Below are positions 17,802 to 29,050 of a stretch of DNA of 64,000 nucleotides, in pieces. This stretch comes from Thioclava sp. JE_KL1. Its GTDB lineage: Bacteria > Pseudomonadota > Alphaproteobacteria > Rhodobacterales > Rhodobacteraceae. The stretch covers positions 124,001 to 188,000 of the forward strand of contig NZ_WBJS01000004.1 in NCBI RefSeq assembly GCF_009296265.1, read 5' to 3'. Each line of letters opens with the position of its first letter. Position 1 is the first letter of the stretch. The position numbers and the translations under genes are program-made. A model generated the notes under the pieces. That model had not been told where the DNA came from, searched no databases, and saw only the letters and a list, made by a program, of their open reading frames with translations.

Positions 17802-18335
17802 TCAGAAGCGGATGGTGGTCTCGGCGTAGCGCAGGGTGCGCGGCTCGAATTGCGCGGTCTGCTGCTCCACCCAGTCGGGCGTGAAGGCCAGCGCCGCCAT
17901 GTCCGGTTGCCAGAAGGCGATATTGTGCAGCCCCACGAAGGCCAGCGCGACGCCCAGCAGCTGCACCGCCATCAGTTTCACCGAGGAGAGCCGCAGCATC
18001 ATGCCCAGCCCGAAGGCGGTCAGCACCGCCGCAACCACGAGGACCAGATCCGGATTGGAGCCGACTTTCTCGGCCAGTTCCGGCGTCAGAAAACGCATTT
18101 TCAGCGCGGTGACGACCATCATCCCGATCGCACCGACCATCAGCGCGGGCAGGACCTTGAACACGGCCAGCCGCGAGTGACGCGGCTTGGCGATGACCTG
18201 ACGCAGCATCGCGGAATCGTTGGCCACCCAGGCTTCCTGATCCCCGATATGCAGCTGAATCCGGCCCTTCGCCGATTTCCGCGTTTTCTCGATCCGCGCG
18301 AGGCGATCGTTGAAGCTGGCGCTCGATACCGTCAT
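17802..18335 (-). CDS. Membrane protein of unknown function inside the suf operon
   Basis: 177 residues from the ATG at 18335, which has GTGAGG just upstream; a GTG three codons earlier is the alternative. A soluble N-terminal 60 residues ([20 protein letters not shown]) precedes three or so hydrophobic helices (about 65-140) and a short tail. I do not recognise the family. It sits 99 bases after sufB and 52 before the YbjQ gene on the same strand. The gaps are wider than elsewhere in the operon, so a separate promoter is possible. Confidence 0.7.
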   Translation of the reverse strand: MTVSSASFNDRLARIEKTRKSAKGRIQLHIGDQEAWVANDSAMLRQVIAKPRHSRLAVFKVLPALMVGAIGMMVVTALKMRFLTPELAEKVGSNPDLVLVVAAVLTAFGLGMMLRLSSVKLMAVQLLGVALAFVGLHNIAFWQPDMAALAFTPDWVEQQTAQFEPRTLRYAETTIRF

Positions 18336-18434
18336 GGCCCTCACCTATCCCTTTGGACAGGTTAAGACATGCATAAGGATTATGCCCGAAATGGGGCAGA
18401 TCCTCGGCAATTTCGATATTTGCGCGCGTGAAGA

Positions 18435-19955
18435 TCACCCGACGCTCCCCTCCAGCGAGATCGCCACAAGGCTTTGAGCTTCCATCGCGAATTCCATCGG
18501 CAGCGCCTGAAGGACTTCGCGGCAGAACCCGTTGACCACAAGGGCCACTGCCTCTTCCTCGTCCATCCCGCGGGCGCGGCAATAGAACAGCTGGTCGTCA
18601 TCGACCTTCGAGGTCGTGGCCTCGTGCTCGACCCGGCTCGAGTTGTTCTTCACCTCGATATAGGGAACCGTGTGCGCGCCGCATTTGTCGCCGATCAGCA
18701 GCGAGTCACATTGCGTGTAGTTGCGCGAGTCGGTCGCTTTCGGGTGCATCGAGACGAGACCGCGATAGGTGTTCTGCGCCTGACCGGCCGAGATGCCTTT
18801 CGACACGATCCGCGAGCGGGTGTCCTTGCCAAGATGGATCATCTTGGTGCCGGTATCGGCCTGCTGCCAGTTATTCGCGATGGCGATCGAGTAGAACTCG
18901 CCCTGGCTCTCATTGCCGCGCAGGATGCAGGACGGGTATTTCCACGTGATCGCGGAGCCGGTCTCGACCTGCGTCCACATCACCTTGGCGCGGTCGCCGC
19001 GGCAATCGGCGCGTTTGGTGACGAAGTTGTAGATGCCGCCCTTGCCGTCTTCATCGCCCGGGAACCAGTTCTGCACCGTGGAATATTTCACCTCGGCATC
19101 TTCCTCGACGATGATCTCGACCACGGCCGCGTGCAGCTGCGCGGTGTCGCGCTTGGGTGCGGTGCAGCCTTCGAGATAGGACACATACGAGCCCTTGTCG
19201 GCGATGATCAGGGTGCGCTCGAACTGTCCCGTGTTTTCCGCGTTGATGCGGAAATAGGTCGACAGTTCCATCGGGCAGCGCACGCCCGGCGGCACGTAGA
19301 CGAAGGAGCCGTCCGAGAACACGGCCGAGTTCAGCGCTGCGTAGAAGTTATCCGCCTGCGGCACGACCGAGCCGAGATATTTCTTCACCAGCTCCGGGTG
19401 TTCCTGGATCGCTTCCGAGATCGAGCAGAAGATCACGCCCGCCTCGGCGAGCTTGTCCTTGAAGGTGGTGCCGACGGAGACGCTATCGAACACCGCGTCG
19501 ACGGCGATCTGGCGATCGTCGAGGTTGATGTCTTCCGCGCCTTCGACGCCCGCGAGGATCATCTGTTCCTTCAGCGGAATGCCGAGCTTCTCATAGGTCG
19601 CGAGCAGCTTGGGATCGACCTCGTCGAGCGACTTGGGCTTCTCGACCATGCTTTTCGGGCGCGCGTAGTAATACTGGTCCTGAAAATCGATTTCCGGAAC
19701 CTTCAGCAGCGCCCAGTTCGGCTTGGGCATATCTTCCCAGCGCGAGAAGGCCTGCAGACGCCATTCGGTCATCCACTCGGGCTCTTTGTTCTTGTCCGAG
19801 ATGAGGCGGACGATATCCGTGTTCACGCCTTTCGGCGCGTATTCCATCTCGATATCGGTGTCCCAGCCGTATTTGTAGGTGCCCATGTTCTGGACGGTCT
19901 CGACCGTCTCGCGATCGACGCCTTCACGTACTTCCACCTGATCAACGCCCGCCAT
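18435..19955 (-). CDS. sufB: Fe-S assembly scaffold SufB
   Basis: 506 residues from the ATG at 19955, chosen because GGAGAG lies 6-7 bases upstream; a start 5 codons earlier lacks a site. It has the SufB core: [16 protein letters not shown] near the N-terminus, [40 protein letters not shown] and the late [20 protein letters not shown], with the conserved cysteine thought to bind the nascent cluster. SufB is the site of cluster assembly in SufBC2D. It follows the IscS-type desulfurase by 18 bases. Confidence 0.97.
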   Translation of the reverse strand: MAGVDQVEVREGVDRETVETVQNMGTYKYGWDTDIEMEYAPKGVNTDIVRLISDKNKEPEWMTEWRLQAFSRWEDMPKPNWALLKVPEIDFQDQYYYARPKSMVEKPKSLDEVDPKLLATYEKLGIPLKEQMILAGVEGAEDINLDDRQIAVDAVFDSVSVGTTFKDKLAEAGVIFCSISEAIQEHPELVKKYLGSVVPQADNFYAALNSAVFSDGSFVYVPPGVRCPMELSTYFRINAENTGQFERTLIIADKGSYVSYLEGCTAPKRDTAQLHAAVVEIIVEEDAEVKYSTVQNWFPGDEDGKGGIYNFVTKRADCRGDRAKVMWTQVETGSAITWKYPSCILRGNESQGEFYSIAIANNWQQADTGTKMIHLGKDTRSRIVSKGISAGQAQNTYRGLVSMHPKATDSRNYTQCDSLLIGDKCGAHTVPYIEVKNNSSRVEHEATTSKVDDDQLFYCRARGMDEEEAVALVVNGFCREVLQALPMEFAMEAQSLVAISLEGSVG

Positions 19956-19973
19956 ATCCGGCTCTCCCATCTC

Positions 19974-21017
19974 TTACCCGCGCCGTGCGCGGTGTTTCGC
20001 TTCGCATTTCAGCCAGTGTTCGGCGAAACGCATGACATCTTCTTCGCGGCTCTGCGGCCCCAGCGAGACCCGCAAGGCCGATCCCGCCTCGGTTTCCGAA
20101 AAGCCCATCGCGACCAGCGCAGCAGAGCTTTTGACCTTCCCGCTCGAACAGGCGGAGCCTGCGGAAACCGCGAACCCGCCCAGGTCCATCTGCATCACCT
20201 GCGTCTCGCCCTTCCAGCCGGGCGTGATGAAGCAGGAGGTGTTCGGAAGCCTGTGCGATTCATTCCCGACAAAAATAGTCTCGCTTGCCCGATCCGCAAT
20301 GGCGTTTTCTAGAATGTTTCTAAGTTTTTCGATCTCGCGCCAGATTCCGCCCTCAAGATCACGCGAGGCGGCTTCGGCTGCCGCACCGAAGCCTGCAATG
20401 CCGATCAGGTTCTCCGTGCCGGCCCGCCGACCCATCTCCTGACCGCCACCTTTGAGCTGCGCTGCGATATCCGTGCCGCGCTTGACGATCAACGCGCCGA
20501 TGCCCTTCGGCCCGCCCAGCTTATGCGCCGAGACGATGCCGCAGGTGGTGCCGAGCCAGTTGAACGCAAAGGGGATCTTGCCGAAGCCTTGGGTGAGATC
20601 GCTCAGATACAGCCCCTCGGGCAGTTCCTGCACTACGCCGGTCTCGGAATTGGCCAGCTGCAGGGCCGAATTTGCGGGATCGGAGACGGTGATCCGCCCT
20701 GCCCGATCGACGGGCAGATCTTCGACGCACCAGCTGCGGATCGCGTCATGCTCGACGCCCGCGCAATGCACCTCGCGCCCGCTCAGCGCCAGCGCCGCGG
20801 CTTCCGTGGCGCCGGAGGTGAAGATCACATCCTGCCCCTCGGCCCCCAACGCGGCGGCGACCTGAGCGCGCGCGCGCTCCATCAGCGCCTTCGCCGCGCG
20901 CCCCTCGGAATGCACCGAGGACGGGTTGCCGACCACATCCATCGCCTCGATCATCGCCTGACGGGCCTCTGCCCTCAGCGGCGTTGTCGCGTTCCAATCG
21001 AGATAGCTGCGCGCCAT
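19974..21017 (-). CDS. Cysteine desulfurase, IscS/NifS type
   Basis: 347 residues from the ATG at 21017. The PLP lysine is Lys166 (VSAHKLGGPKGIGAL), and the active-site cysteine is Cys290 in AGSACSSG on the flexible loop typical of class I (IscS/NifS) enzymes. It is first after iscR in the operon and ends 18 bases before sufB. At about 347 residues it is shorter than IscS (about 400), as is usual for the IscS-like gene of alphaproteobacterial suf operons. Together with SufS this operon has two desulfurases; how they divide the work is not evident from the sequence. Confidence 0.9.
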   Translation of the reverse strand: MARSYLDWNATTPLRAEARQAMIEAMDVVGNPSSVHSEGRAAKALMERARAQVAAALGAEGQDVIFTSGATEAAALALSGREVHCAGVEHDAIRSWCVEDLPVDRAGRITVSDPANSALQLANSETGVVQELPEGLYLSDLTQGFGKIPFAFNWLGTTCGIVSAHKLGGPKGIGALIVKRGTDIAAQLKGGGQEMGRRAGTENLIGIAGFGAAAEAASRDLEGGIWREIEKLRNILENAIADRASETIFVGNESHRLPNTSCFITPGWKGETQVMQMDLGGFAVSAGSACSSGKVKSSAALVAMGFSETEAGSALRVSLGPQSREEDVMRFAEHWLKCEAKHRARRG

Positions 21018-21160
21018 GTTACGCTCCGCTTGGTTGGGTGTCGGATAGCTGCGGTGGGGATAGGGCAGCCGCGCCCCAGAAGAAAGGGCGTGCCTTCGAC
21101 TTGGCAAAAATATCCCCCGCGGAGCGTCCGCGAGAGGCCATCACGCCCCGACGGTTAAGA

Positions 21161-21619
21161 TTATTCGTCGACGACCGAAAACAGGCTCGGCACGGCCGGA
21201 CAGGGTTTCATGCGGTTCTTCACCACATCGTCCAGCGTCGTCTGATGCAGGAAGACGAAGACCTGCGCCGACAGGCTCTCCCACAACCGGTTCGCCATCG
21301 ACTGCGCCCGCGAGCCCGAGATTGCCCCCGAGGCGCCAGCGCCTACATGCATCGCCGAGACGGTCTCGTCCACGGCCTCGAAAATCTCCGAGATGCGGAT
21401 CTCCGACGGGCAACGCGCCAACCGGTAACCGCCACCCGGGCCGCGCACCGAATTCACCAGCCCCGCCCGGCGCAGCCGCACGAAGAGCTGCTCCAGATAG
21501 GGCAGCGAGATATCCTGACGCTCCGACAGCGCCGCCAGAGAGGTCCGGCTGCCTTCGCCCGCCAGCGCCAGATCAACCAGCGCGACCATCGCGTAACGGC
21601 CTTTCGTCGACAGTTTCAT
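21161..21619 (-). CDS. iscR: Rrf2-family regulator IscR, lacking the classical three-Cys cluster site
   Basis: 152 residues from the ATG at 21619, with a strong GAGGAGGG site. The Rrf2 winged helix is complete: MKLSTKGRYAMVALVDLALA, the recognition region SLPYLEQLFVRLRRAGLV and RGPGGGYRLAR. In E. coli IscR three cysteines near 92-104 bind a [2Fe-2S] cluster. Here that loop (VSAMHVGAGASGAISG) has none. Only Cys70 and Cys140 remain. IscR of Rhodobacter sphaeroides is known to be of this unusual type and represses Fe-S genes. It heads the suf operon, 143 bases upstream of the desulfurase. Confidence 0.92.
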   Translation of the reverse strand: MKLSTKGRYAMVALVDLALAGEGSRTSLAALSERQDISLPYLEQLFVRLRRAGLVNSVRGPGGGYRLARCPSEIRISEIFEAVDETVSAMHVGAGASGAISGSRAQSMANRLWESLSAQVFVFLHQTTLDDVVKNRMKPCPAVPSLFSVVDE

Positions 21620-21874
21620 GCACCCTCCTCGGCCCGAGGCCCATCCAAACCCGTATTTAGCCGAAAATCGGCCCGAAAACACCGCCCGCGCAGGAGTGAA
21701 TCATTGCTAAAGCATTGACGCAAGCGCGAGGGCCGATTACCTCCACCAATGCCCGATCTCCCGGCATGGCGCCGGGGGAGGCTTTCTCCTAGGCCAGCCG
21801 CGCCGACCCGTCAAGAAAGGCAGGAGCGCAGGCGCCCAAGGAACCCAGAGCTGGCGCAATAAAAACGAGAGACG

Positions 21875-22552
21875 ATGCCCGAAGTCATTTTTCCCGGTCC
21901 CGAAGGTCGCCTCGAGGGGCGCTACCACCCGCAGCCCGCACCCGACGCGCCGATCGCGATCATTCTGCACCCCGATCCGCAGTTCGGCGGCACGATGAAC
22001 AACCGCGTCGTCTACAACCTGCATTACGCCTTCTACAAAATGGGCTTCACCGTTCTGCGCTTCAACTTCCGGGGCGTAGGCCGCAGCCAAGGCGAATACG
22101 ATCAGGGCGTGGGCGAATTGTCCGATGCCGCCTCGGCGCTGGACTACCTGCAGACGATGAACCCCAACTCGAAGCATTGCTGGGTCGCGGGCCATTCCTT
22201 CGGCGCGTGGATCGGCATGCAGCTTCTCATGCGTCGTCCCGAGATCACCGGCTTCATCTCCGTTGCCCCGCCCGGCCCCTCCTCGCCCGGCCCCGGCAAT
22301 TACGACTATTCCTTCCTCGCGCCCTGCCCGTCCTCGGGCCTGATCATCAACGGCACGAACGACCGGATCGCGCAGCCCAAGGAAACCGAGCAACTGGTCT
22401 CCAAGCTGCAGGAGCAGAAGGGCATCACGATCACCCATGAGGTCATCGAAGGCGCGGATCACTTTTTCAAGAACGAAGAAGCCCATATGCAGCCGATGAT
22501 CGACACGGTTCAGACCTATGTCCGCCGCCGCCTGACGGAGGGCACGCGCTGA
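21875..22552 (+). CDS. Alpha/beta hydrolase
   Basis: 225 residues, a compact alpha/beta hydrolase. The early PIAIILHPDPQFGGTMNNRV holds the oxyanion region. The nucleophile elbow is GHSFGAW. NGTNDRIAQPKE carries the probable catalytic Asp, and EGADHFF the His. There is no signal peptide. It resembles the cytoplasmic hydrolases found widely in alphaproteobacteria with unknown substrate. Its stop overlaps the start of the next gene by one base (TGATG), making it the first gene of a coupled cluster ending at 23836. Confidence 0.85.
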   Translation: MPEVIFPGPEGRLEGRYHPQPAPDAPIAIILHPDPQFGGTMNNRVVYNLHYAFYKMGFTVLRFNFRGVGRSQGEYDQGVGELSDAASALDYLQTMNPNSKHCWVAGHSFGAWIGMQLLMRRPEITGFISVAPPGPSSPGPGNYDYSFLAPCPSSGLIINGTNDRIAQPKETEQLVSKLQEQKGITITHEVIEGADHFFKNEEAHMQPMIDTVQTYVRRRLTEGTR

Positions 22553-22815
22553 TGGCGCTGATCGACGAACTTGCTGAAAAGCTCGCCACCGACACGATGG
22601 AGGCGATGCGCAAATATGACGACGAACGCCTCTTCATGGAGGTGAGCAACTATATCGGCACGTCGTCGCCCTCGCTGCAGGAGGCCTATATCACGGCCTG
22701 TCGCCTGCATATGGCCGAGCAGCGCGGCCGCGAATTCTTCGAGCGCAAGCTGGTGGAATTGGAAAAGCGGGCGCAGGCTGCGGCGAAGACACCGGATTCC
22801 GGGACCGGGTCATGA
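22552..22815 (+). CDS. Small helical protein of unknown function
   Basis: 87 residues, no recognised family. It is predicted to be all-helical with heptad-like spacing toward the C-terminus (FFERKLVELEKRAQAAAKT). It has no signal peptide or membrane segment. It is coupled by TGATG overlap to the hydrolase before it and by ATGA overlap to the membrane protein after it. This arrangement and normal codon use support a real gene. Confidence 0.75.
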   Translation: MALIDELAEKLATDTMEAMRKYDDERLFMEVSNYIGTSSPSLQEAYITACRLHMAEQRGREFFERKLVELEKRAQAAAKTPDSGTGS

Positions 22816-23249
22816 GCCCGGGGGCCGCGCGCGTCGTTTTCGCGGCAGCCCTCTCCCTCGCCCTGTCGCTGATCATCGCGACAGCCTTTCATGCAAGCCA
22901 CATGATTTGCGATGGAGAGTGGAGCGGCGCGTCGTCGCGCGGCGCGGCGCTGGTCATGGGCCTCGGCGAACTCCTCGCGAACCCGATGCATCTGATCCTC
23001 GTTGTAGCCCCGCTCTGGCTGGGTTGGACCGGGTTGTTGCTCGCGGCCGCGAACCGCGCGATCCCGCCGGTTCTGGGGATGGGCATCGTCGTCTTCTCGA
23101 TCCTCGCCACGGTTCTGTTCTACGCCTTCGCGGCGCCGAACCTCGACTGTTCCGGCTATACCGACCGCGCGATGAGCTGGCGCGCCGGCGGTCTCTTCGC
23201 CTTCGTGGCGCTGCTTCTGCTTCTGCCCCGGCTCTGGAGACGTACATGA
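22812..23249 (+). CDS. Membrane protein of unknown function
   Basis: 145 residues with about four hydrophobic helices (VVFAAALSLALSLIIATAF, MHLILVVAPLWLGWTGLLLA and two more), a Cys near position 32, and no known family. It overlaps the upstream small gene and the downstream HD gene by ATGA each, so all are probably translated together. The function is unknown. Confidence 0.75.
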   Translation: MSPGAARVVFAAALSLALSLIIATAFHASHMICDGEWSGASSRGAALVMGLGELLANPMHLILVVAPLWLGWTGLLLAAANRAIPPVLGMGIVVFSILATVLFYAFAAPNLDCSGYTDRAMSWRAGGLFAFVALLLLLPRLWRRT

Positions 23250-23836
23250 CCCGGCTCGATCAGCAATTCACCTTCCTCGCCGAGGCCGAGAAACTGAAAT
23301 CGGTGACCCGTGCGACGCCGATCCACGACGCCTCGCGCCCCGAAAACTCGGGCGAGCATAGCTGGTCGCTCGCGCTCTATGCGCTGACGCTGGCCGAACA
23401 GGCACCCGAAGGCGTCTCGATCGACCGGGTGATCCGCATGCTCCTGCTGCACGATCTGGTCGAGATCGACGTGGGCGATGTGCCGATCCATTCCAAGGGC
23501 GGCACGGCGCATGGCGCGGAAGACATCCTGAAAGCAGAAGCCGCCGCCGCCGAACGTATCTTCGGGTTGTTGCCCGGGGATCAGGGAGCGCAGATGCTGG
23601 CGCTCTGGCAGGAATTCGAGGCCAACGAGACCCCCGACGCGATCTTCGCGAAATCGCTCGACCGGGTGCAGCCTGTGCTGCTCAACCACCAGTCGGGCGG
23701 TGGCTCGTGGATCGATTACGATGTCAGCTTCACCCAACTCGAAGAGCGCATCGGCACCAAGATCGCCCGCGGCGCGCCTGCGGTGTGGGACTGGGTACGG
23801 GATCGGGTCGAAGGCTGGTTCGCCGCACGCAGCTAA
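23246..23836 (+). CDS. HD-domain hydrolase (YfbR-like)
   Basis: 196 residues. The metal-binding HD signature is present: ENSGEHSWSLALYA supplies the first His, LLLHDLVEIDVGD the HD pair, and a later Asp lies in FAKSLDRVQPVLLNH. This matches the HD_3/YfbR group, which includes 5'-deoxynucleotidases. The start overlaps the upstream membrane gene by ATGA; longer frames in the same phase are shadows. Activity on nucleotides is a family-level guess. Confidence 0.85.
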   Translation: MTRLDQQFTFLAEAEKLKSVTRATPIHDASRPENSGEHSWSLALYALTLAEQAPEGVSIDRVIRMLLLHDLVEIDVGDVPIHSKGGTAHGAEDILKAEAAAAERIFGLLPGDQGAQMLALWQEFEANETPDAIFAKSLDRVQPVLLNHQSGGGSWIDYDVSFTQLEERIGTKIARGAPAVWDWVRDRVEGWFAARS

Positions 23837-23982
23837 GCCACACTCGGCCCTTGCCCCCTATTCCGAGGCGTTCCTCCGGGATTTCGTGGAACCTCCGTAT
23901 ACAATCGCATACCGTCTAGCCAAGCGCATCTGAATCGGGTAAGAGGCAGCAAACCGAGGCTTCAACCGAAGAGGGCTGTGCC

Positions 23983-26187
<2,205 letters not shown>

Positions 26188-26203
26188 GAGCACTGAGACA
26201 GAG

Positions 26204-26226
26204 GGGGCGGCGCGGGCCGCCCCTTT
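26204..26226 (+). terminator. Stem-loop between the two isocitrate dehydrogenase genes
   Basis: GGGGCGGC / GCCGCCCC (8-bp stem, loop GCGG) is followed by TTTC. It is a short-tailed intrinsic terminator or attenuator, so the second IDH gene may be read from its own promoter or at a reduced level. Confidence 0.6.
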
Positions 26227-26278
26227 CGATTCCCGGCCTCCCCGGAACACAAACCCGTGAATTTTGGAAGGAACGCGC

Positions 26279-27493
26279 ATGACCAAGATCAAGGTAGACA
26301 ACCCCGTCGTCGAACTCGACGGCGACGAGATGACCCGCATCATCTGGGACTTCATCAAGCAGAAGCTGATCCTGCCCTATCTCGATATCGACCTGAAATA
26401 TTACGACCTCGGCATCGAGAGCCGCGACGCGACCGACGACCAGATCACCGTCGATGCGGCCGAGGCGATCAAGCAATACGGCGTCGGCGTCAAATGCGCG
26501 ACGATCACGCCCGACGAGGCGCGCATGGAGGAATTCAACCTCAAACGCATGTATCGCTCGCCCAACGGCACGATCCGCAACATCCTCGGCGGCGTCATCT
26601 TCCGCGAGCCGATCATCTGCAAAAACGTCCCGCGCCTCGTTCCCGGCTGGACCAAGCCGATCGTCGTCGGCCGTCACGCCTATGGCGACCAGTACAAGGC
26701 CACCGATTTCCGCTTCCCCGGCAAGGGCACGATCACGCTGAAATTCGTGGGCGACGATGGCGAGGTGATCGAGAAGGAAGTGTTCAAGGCCCCCGACGCG
26801 GGCGTCGTGATGGGCATGTACAACCTCGACAAATCGATCATCGATTTCGCGCGGGCCTCGCTGAACTACGGTCTGCTGAAGGGCTGGCCGGTGTATCTCT
26901 CGACCAAGAACACGATCCTCAAAGCCTATGACGGGCGCTTCAAGGATCTGTTCCAGCAGGTCTTCGAGGAGGAATTCGCCGAGAAGTTCAAGGAAGCGGG
27001 CATCTGGTACGAGCACCGCCTGATCGACGACATGGTGGCGAGCTCGCTGAAATGGTCGGGCGGCTATGTCTGGGCCTGCAAGAACTACGACGGCGACGTG
27101 CAGTCGGATACGGTCGCGCAGGGCTTCGGCTCGCTGGGCCTGATGACCTCGATCCTGATGACGCCCGATGGCCAGACGGTGGAAGCCGAGGCCGCCCACG
27201 GCACGGTGACGCGTCACTATCGCCAGCATCAGCAGGGCAAGGAGACTTCGACGAACTCCATCGCCTCTATCTTCGCTTGGACCGGTGGCCTGAAGCACCG
27301 CGCCAAGCTGGACGACAACGCACAGCTCCAGACTTTCGCGGAGACCCTCGAGAAGGTCTGCGTGCAGGCGGTCGAAGACGGTCACATGACCAAGGACCTC
27401 GCGCTGCTCGTCGGCCCCGATCAGAAGTGGCTGACCACGATGGGCTTCCTCGAGAAGATCGACGAATACCTGAACAAGTCGCTGTCGCTGTAA
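26279..27493 (+). CDS. icd: NADP-dependent isocitrate dehydrogenase, homodimeric (eukaryote-like) type
   Basis: 404 residues from the ATG at 26279 with AAGGAA upstream; a TTG five codons earlier is unlikely. It has the type II dimeric IDH pattern: [20 protein letters not shown] at the start, the substrate-site [32 protein letters not shown], and the NADP-site [14 protein letters not shown]. It catalyses the same TCA step as the gene just upstream but is not homologous to it over the fold. Differential use (growth condition or temperature) is inferred. Confidence 0.96.
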   Translation: MTKIKVDNPVVELDGDEMTRIIWDFIKQKLILPYLDIDLKYYDLGIESRDATDDQITVDAAEAIKQYGVGVKCATITPDEARMEEFNLKRMYRSPNGTIRNILGGVIFREPIICKNVPRLVPGWTKPIVVGRHAYGDQYKATDFRFPGKGTITLKFVGDDGEVIEKEVFKAPDAGVVMGMYNLDKSIIDFARASLNYGLLKGWPVYLSTKNTILKAYDGRFKDLFQQVFEEEFAEKFKEAGIWYEHRLIDDMVASSLKWSGGYVWACKNYDGDVQSDTVAQGFGSLGLMTSILMTPDGQTVEAEAAHGTVTRHYRQHQQGKETSTNSIASIFAWTGGLKHRAKLDDNAQLQTFAETLEKVCVQAVEDGHMTKDLALLVGPDQKWLTTMGFLEKIDEYLNKSLSL

Positions 27494-27514
27494 AGCGCGC
27501 GAAACGGGTTGAGG

Positions 27515-27539
27515 AAGGCGGGGCTCTCCCCGCCTTTTT
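27515..27539 (+). terminator. Intrinsic terminator after the dimeric IDH gene
   Basis: The stem AAGGCGGGG / CCCCGCCTT (9 bp, loop CTCT) is followed by TTT. It ends the IDH transcript. Confidence 0.9.
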
Positions 27540-27633
27540 CATTTGGCGAGGCGGTTGGCTCCTGACTGGCACGGGGCGACCAGCCCCAGGCCGCGCCCAC
27601 CCGAGGTCGGGCGTGTCCCTCATCTCCTTTGTC

Positions 27634-27660
27634 GGGCCGGGCGCATCACAGGCCCGGCCC
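27634..27660. repeat. Perfect 9-bp stem-loop
   Basis: GGGCCGGGC and GCCCGGCCC flank a 9-base loop, with TTTCGC following on the + strand. It lies just after the stop of the leftward DUF1127-like gene, so it may end that transcript even though no T-run follows on that strand. Confidence 0.4.
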
Positions 27661-27666
27661 TTTCGC

Positions 27667-27888
27667 TTACCGCATCATGCTCCACGGCTCTGGCGGAGGC
27701 TCGGCGGGCCCGAGCCCGATATCTCTGCGCAAGTGGTCGCTGAGTTGCCCCGCATCGAGCGGGCGCGGTTTGCCGCCACGCGCGATCAGCGCGAACAGCG
27801 CTGCGCGGAGAACTTTGCCTGCGCCGAACTTGGCGATGGCGGCTTCGATGGTGAACGCGTCGTTCGGACGCTCGAGAGTCTGGATCAT
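27667..27888 (-). CDS. Small protein with DUF1127-like end
   Basis: 73 residues. The tail LSDHLRRDIGLGPAEPPPEP strongly recalls the C-terminal half of DUF1127 proteins (compare LDDHLLEDIGISRE in the gene at 2712). The N-terminal part (MIQTLERPNDAFTIEAAIAK) is different and lacks the Arg-rich helix. The gene is alone on its strand, ends beside a hairpin, and its start has only a weak ribosome site. It is probably a real conserved small protein. Its role is unknown, but a link to RNA handling is possible by analogy. Confidence 0.6.
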   Translation of the reverse strand: MIQTLERPNDAFTIEAAIAKFGAGKVLRAALFALIARGGKPRPLDAGQLSDHLRRDIGLGPAEPPPEPWSMMR

Positions 27889-28030
27889 CTCATGTCCCGG
27901 CGCGGGACTCCGCCCGCAACCGGCCTTTCTTCTACTGATGTGAAAGAAGACCCGACGGGGACCGCGAGAATGCGGCCAGGATGCGTCACGACAGGATCGG
28001 GACGCGGAAATCGGGTCAGTTTGCGGGAGT

Positions 28031-28044
28031 GGAGCCTAGGCTCC
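28031..28044. repeat. Perfect 14-bp palindrome
   Basis: GGAGCCTAGGCTCC lies 18 bases beyond the stop of the candidate 29-residue ORF. It may be an operator or a 3' hairpin. No T-run follows. Confidence 0.35.
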
Positions 28045-28061
28045 GGGGCGTATCGGGAAGG

Positions 28062-28151
28062 TCAGTCCTGGCGTCGTGCGACGCGAGTGGTGCCCGAAAA
28101 ACCGATACGGGTTTCGCACTGCGATGCGAGGGCTTGGCGATATGACATCAT
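28062..28151 (-). CDS. Candidate 29-residue small protein
   Basis: An ATG-ATG start at 28151 is preceded by a very strong ribosome site (AGAGGAGGG, spacing about 5 bases). The frame gives MMSYRQALASQCETRIGFSG followed by TTRVARRQD. No homolog is recognised. The only support is the ribosome site and the otherwise empty 425-base gap (27889-28313), so this stays a candidate. Apart from this ORF and the palindrome at 28031 I see nothing else in that gap. Confidence 0.35.
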   Translation of the reverse strand: MMSYRQALASQCETRIGFSGTTRVARRQD

Positions 28152-28313
28152 GGCAGCCCTCCTCTTGTCTTGGGCATTGCGAATGGCGCCAATTGGCCCG
28201 ATCCCGAAAGCGGCGGCAACTCACGCGACTGTGACCCGCAGGTATTTGGACACCTCTGTTGCCGATGCGCCTCAGTTCTTGCGCTTGGCGTTGCCGCGTG
28301 GCATCTGAGCGCC

Positions 28314-28931
28314 ATGAGCGACACCCGTATCCAAGACCCGCACCGCCATACTCTGCCCGAGGACACCCAAGGGCTTCTCACCGGCACCTTACTGGTGGCG
28401 CTGTCGGTGTCGCTGTTGCATGGCGCGGGGCTGTTCACCGGGCAGATCGCGGGCCTGTCGCTGGTGCTGTCTTACGTCACCGGCTGGAGCTTCGGCGCGA
28501 TCTTCTTCACGCTCAACCTGCCCTTCTACTGGCTGGCCTTCCGCCGCATGGGCGCGCGCTTCACGGTGAAGACGGTGCTCTCGGTCGCGCTCCTGTCCGG
28601 ATTTACCGAAATATTCCCGCATCTTCTGAGCTTCGCCATCCTCCACCCCGGCGCGGCCGCCGTGCTGGCAGGCGTGACCGCAGGCGCGGGCCTTCTGGCG
28701 CTGTTCCGCCACGGCGCGAGCCTTGGCGGCGTGGGGATCGTGGCGCTTTATCTGCAGGACAGGACCGGTTTCAAAGCGGGCCGCACGCAGATCCTGTTCG
28801 ATTGCGGCGTGTTCCTCTTCGCGCTCTTCGTGCTGCCGCTCGACAAGGTGCTGTGGTCGCTGCTGGGCGGGATGGTTCTCAACGTCATCATCCTGATCAA
28901 TCACCGCCGCGATCGCTATATCGCCACCTGA
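28314..28931 (+). CDS. YitT-family membrane protein, copy 1
   Basis: 205 residues from the ATG at 28314. Five to six hydrophobic helices carry YitT/DUF161 motifs: GAGLFTGQIAGLSLVLSYVT, NLPFYWLAFRRMG and GAGLLALFRHGASLGGVGIV. The tail INHRRDRYIAT closely matches the tail of the next gene. No transport substrate is established for the family. The C-terminal DUF2179 domain of Bacillus YitT is absent. Together with the following paralog it is a tandem duplication. Confidence 0.82.
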   Translation: MSDTRIQDPHRHTLPEDTQGLLTGTLLVALSVSLLHGAGLFTGQIAGLSLVLSYVTGWSFGAIFFTLNLPFYWLAFRRMGARFTVKTVLSVALLSGFTEIFPHLLSFAILHPGAAAVLAGVTAGAGLLALFRHGASLGGVGIVALYLQDRTGFKAGRTQILFDCGVFLFALFVLPLDKVLWSLLGGMVLNVIILINHRRDRYIAT

Positions 28932-29050
28932 TCCGGGCGTGATCTGCGGGCAACGGGTCCGCGCACCCTGCTCCGACCCTTTCGCGCGATGCAAAGCCGA
29001 CCTGCGCCCAGCGATTTGGTAGGTCAGCTATTATGCCCTATTATTGGGTC

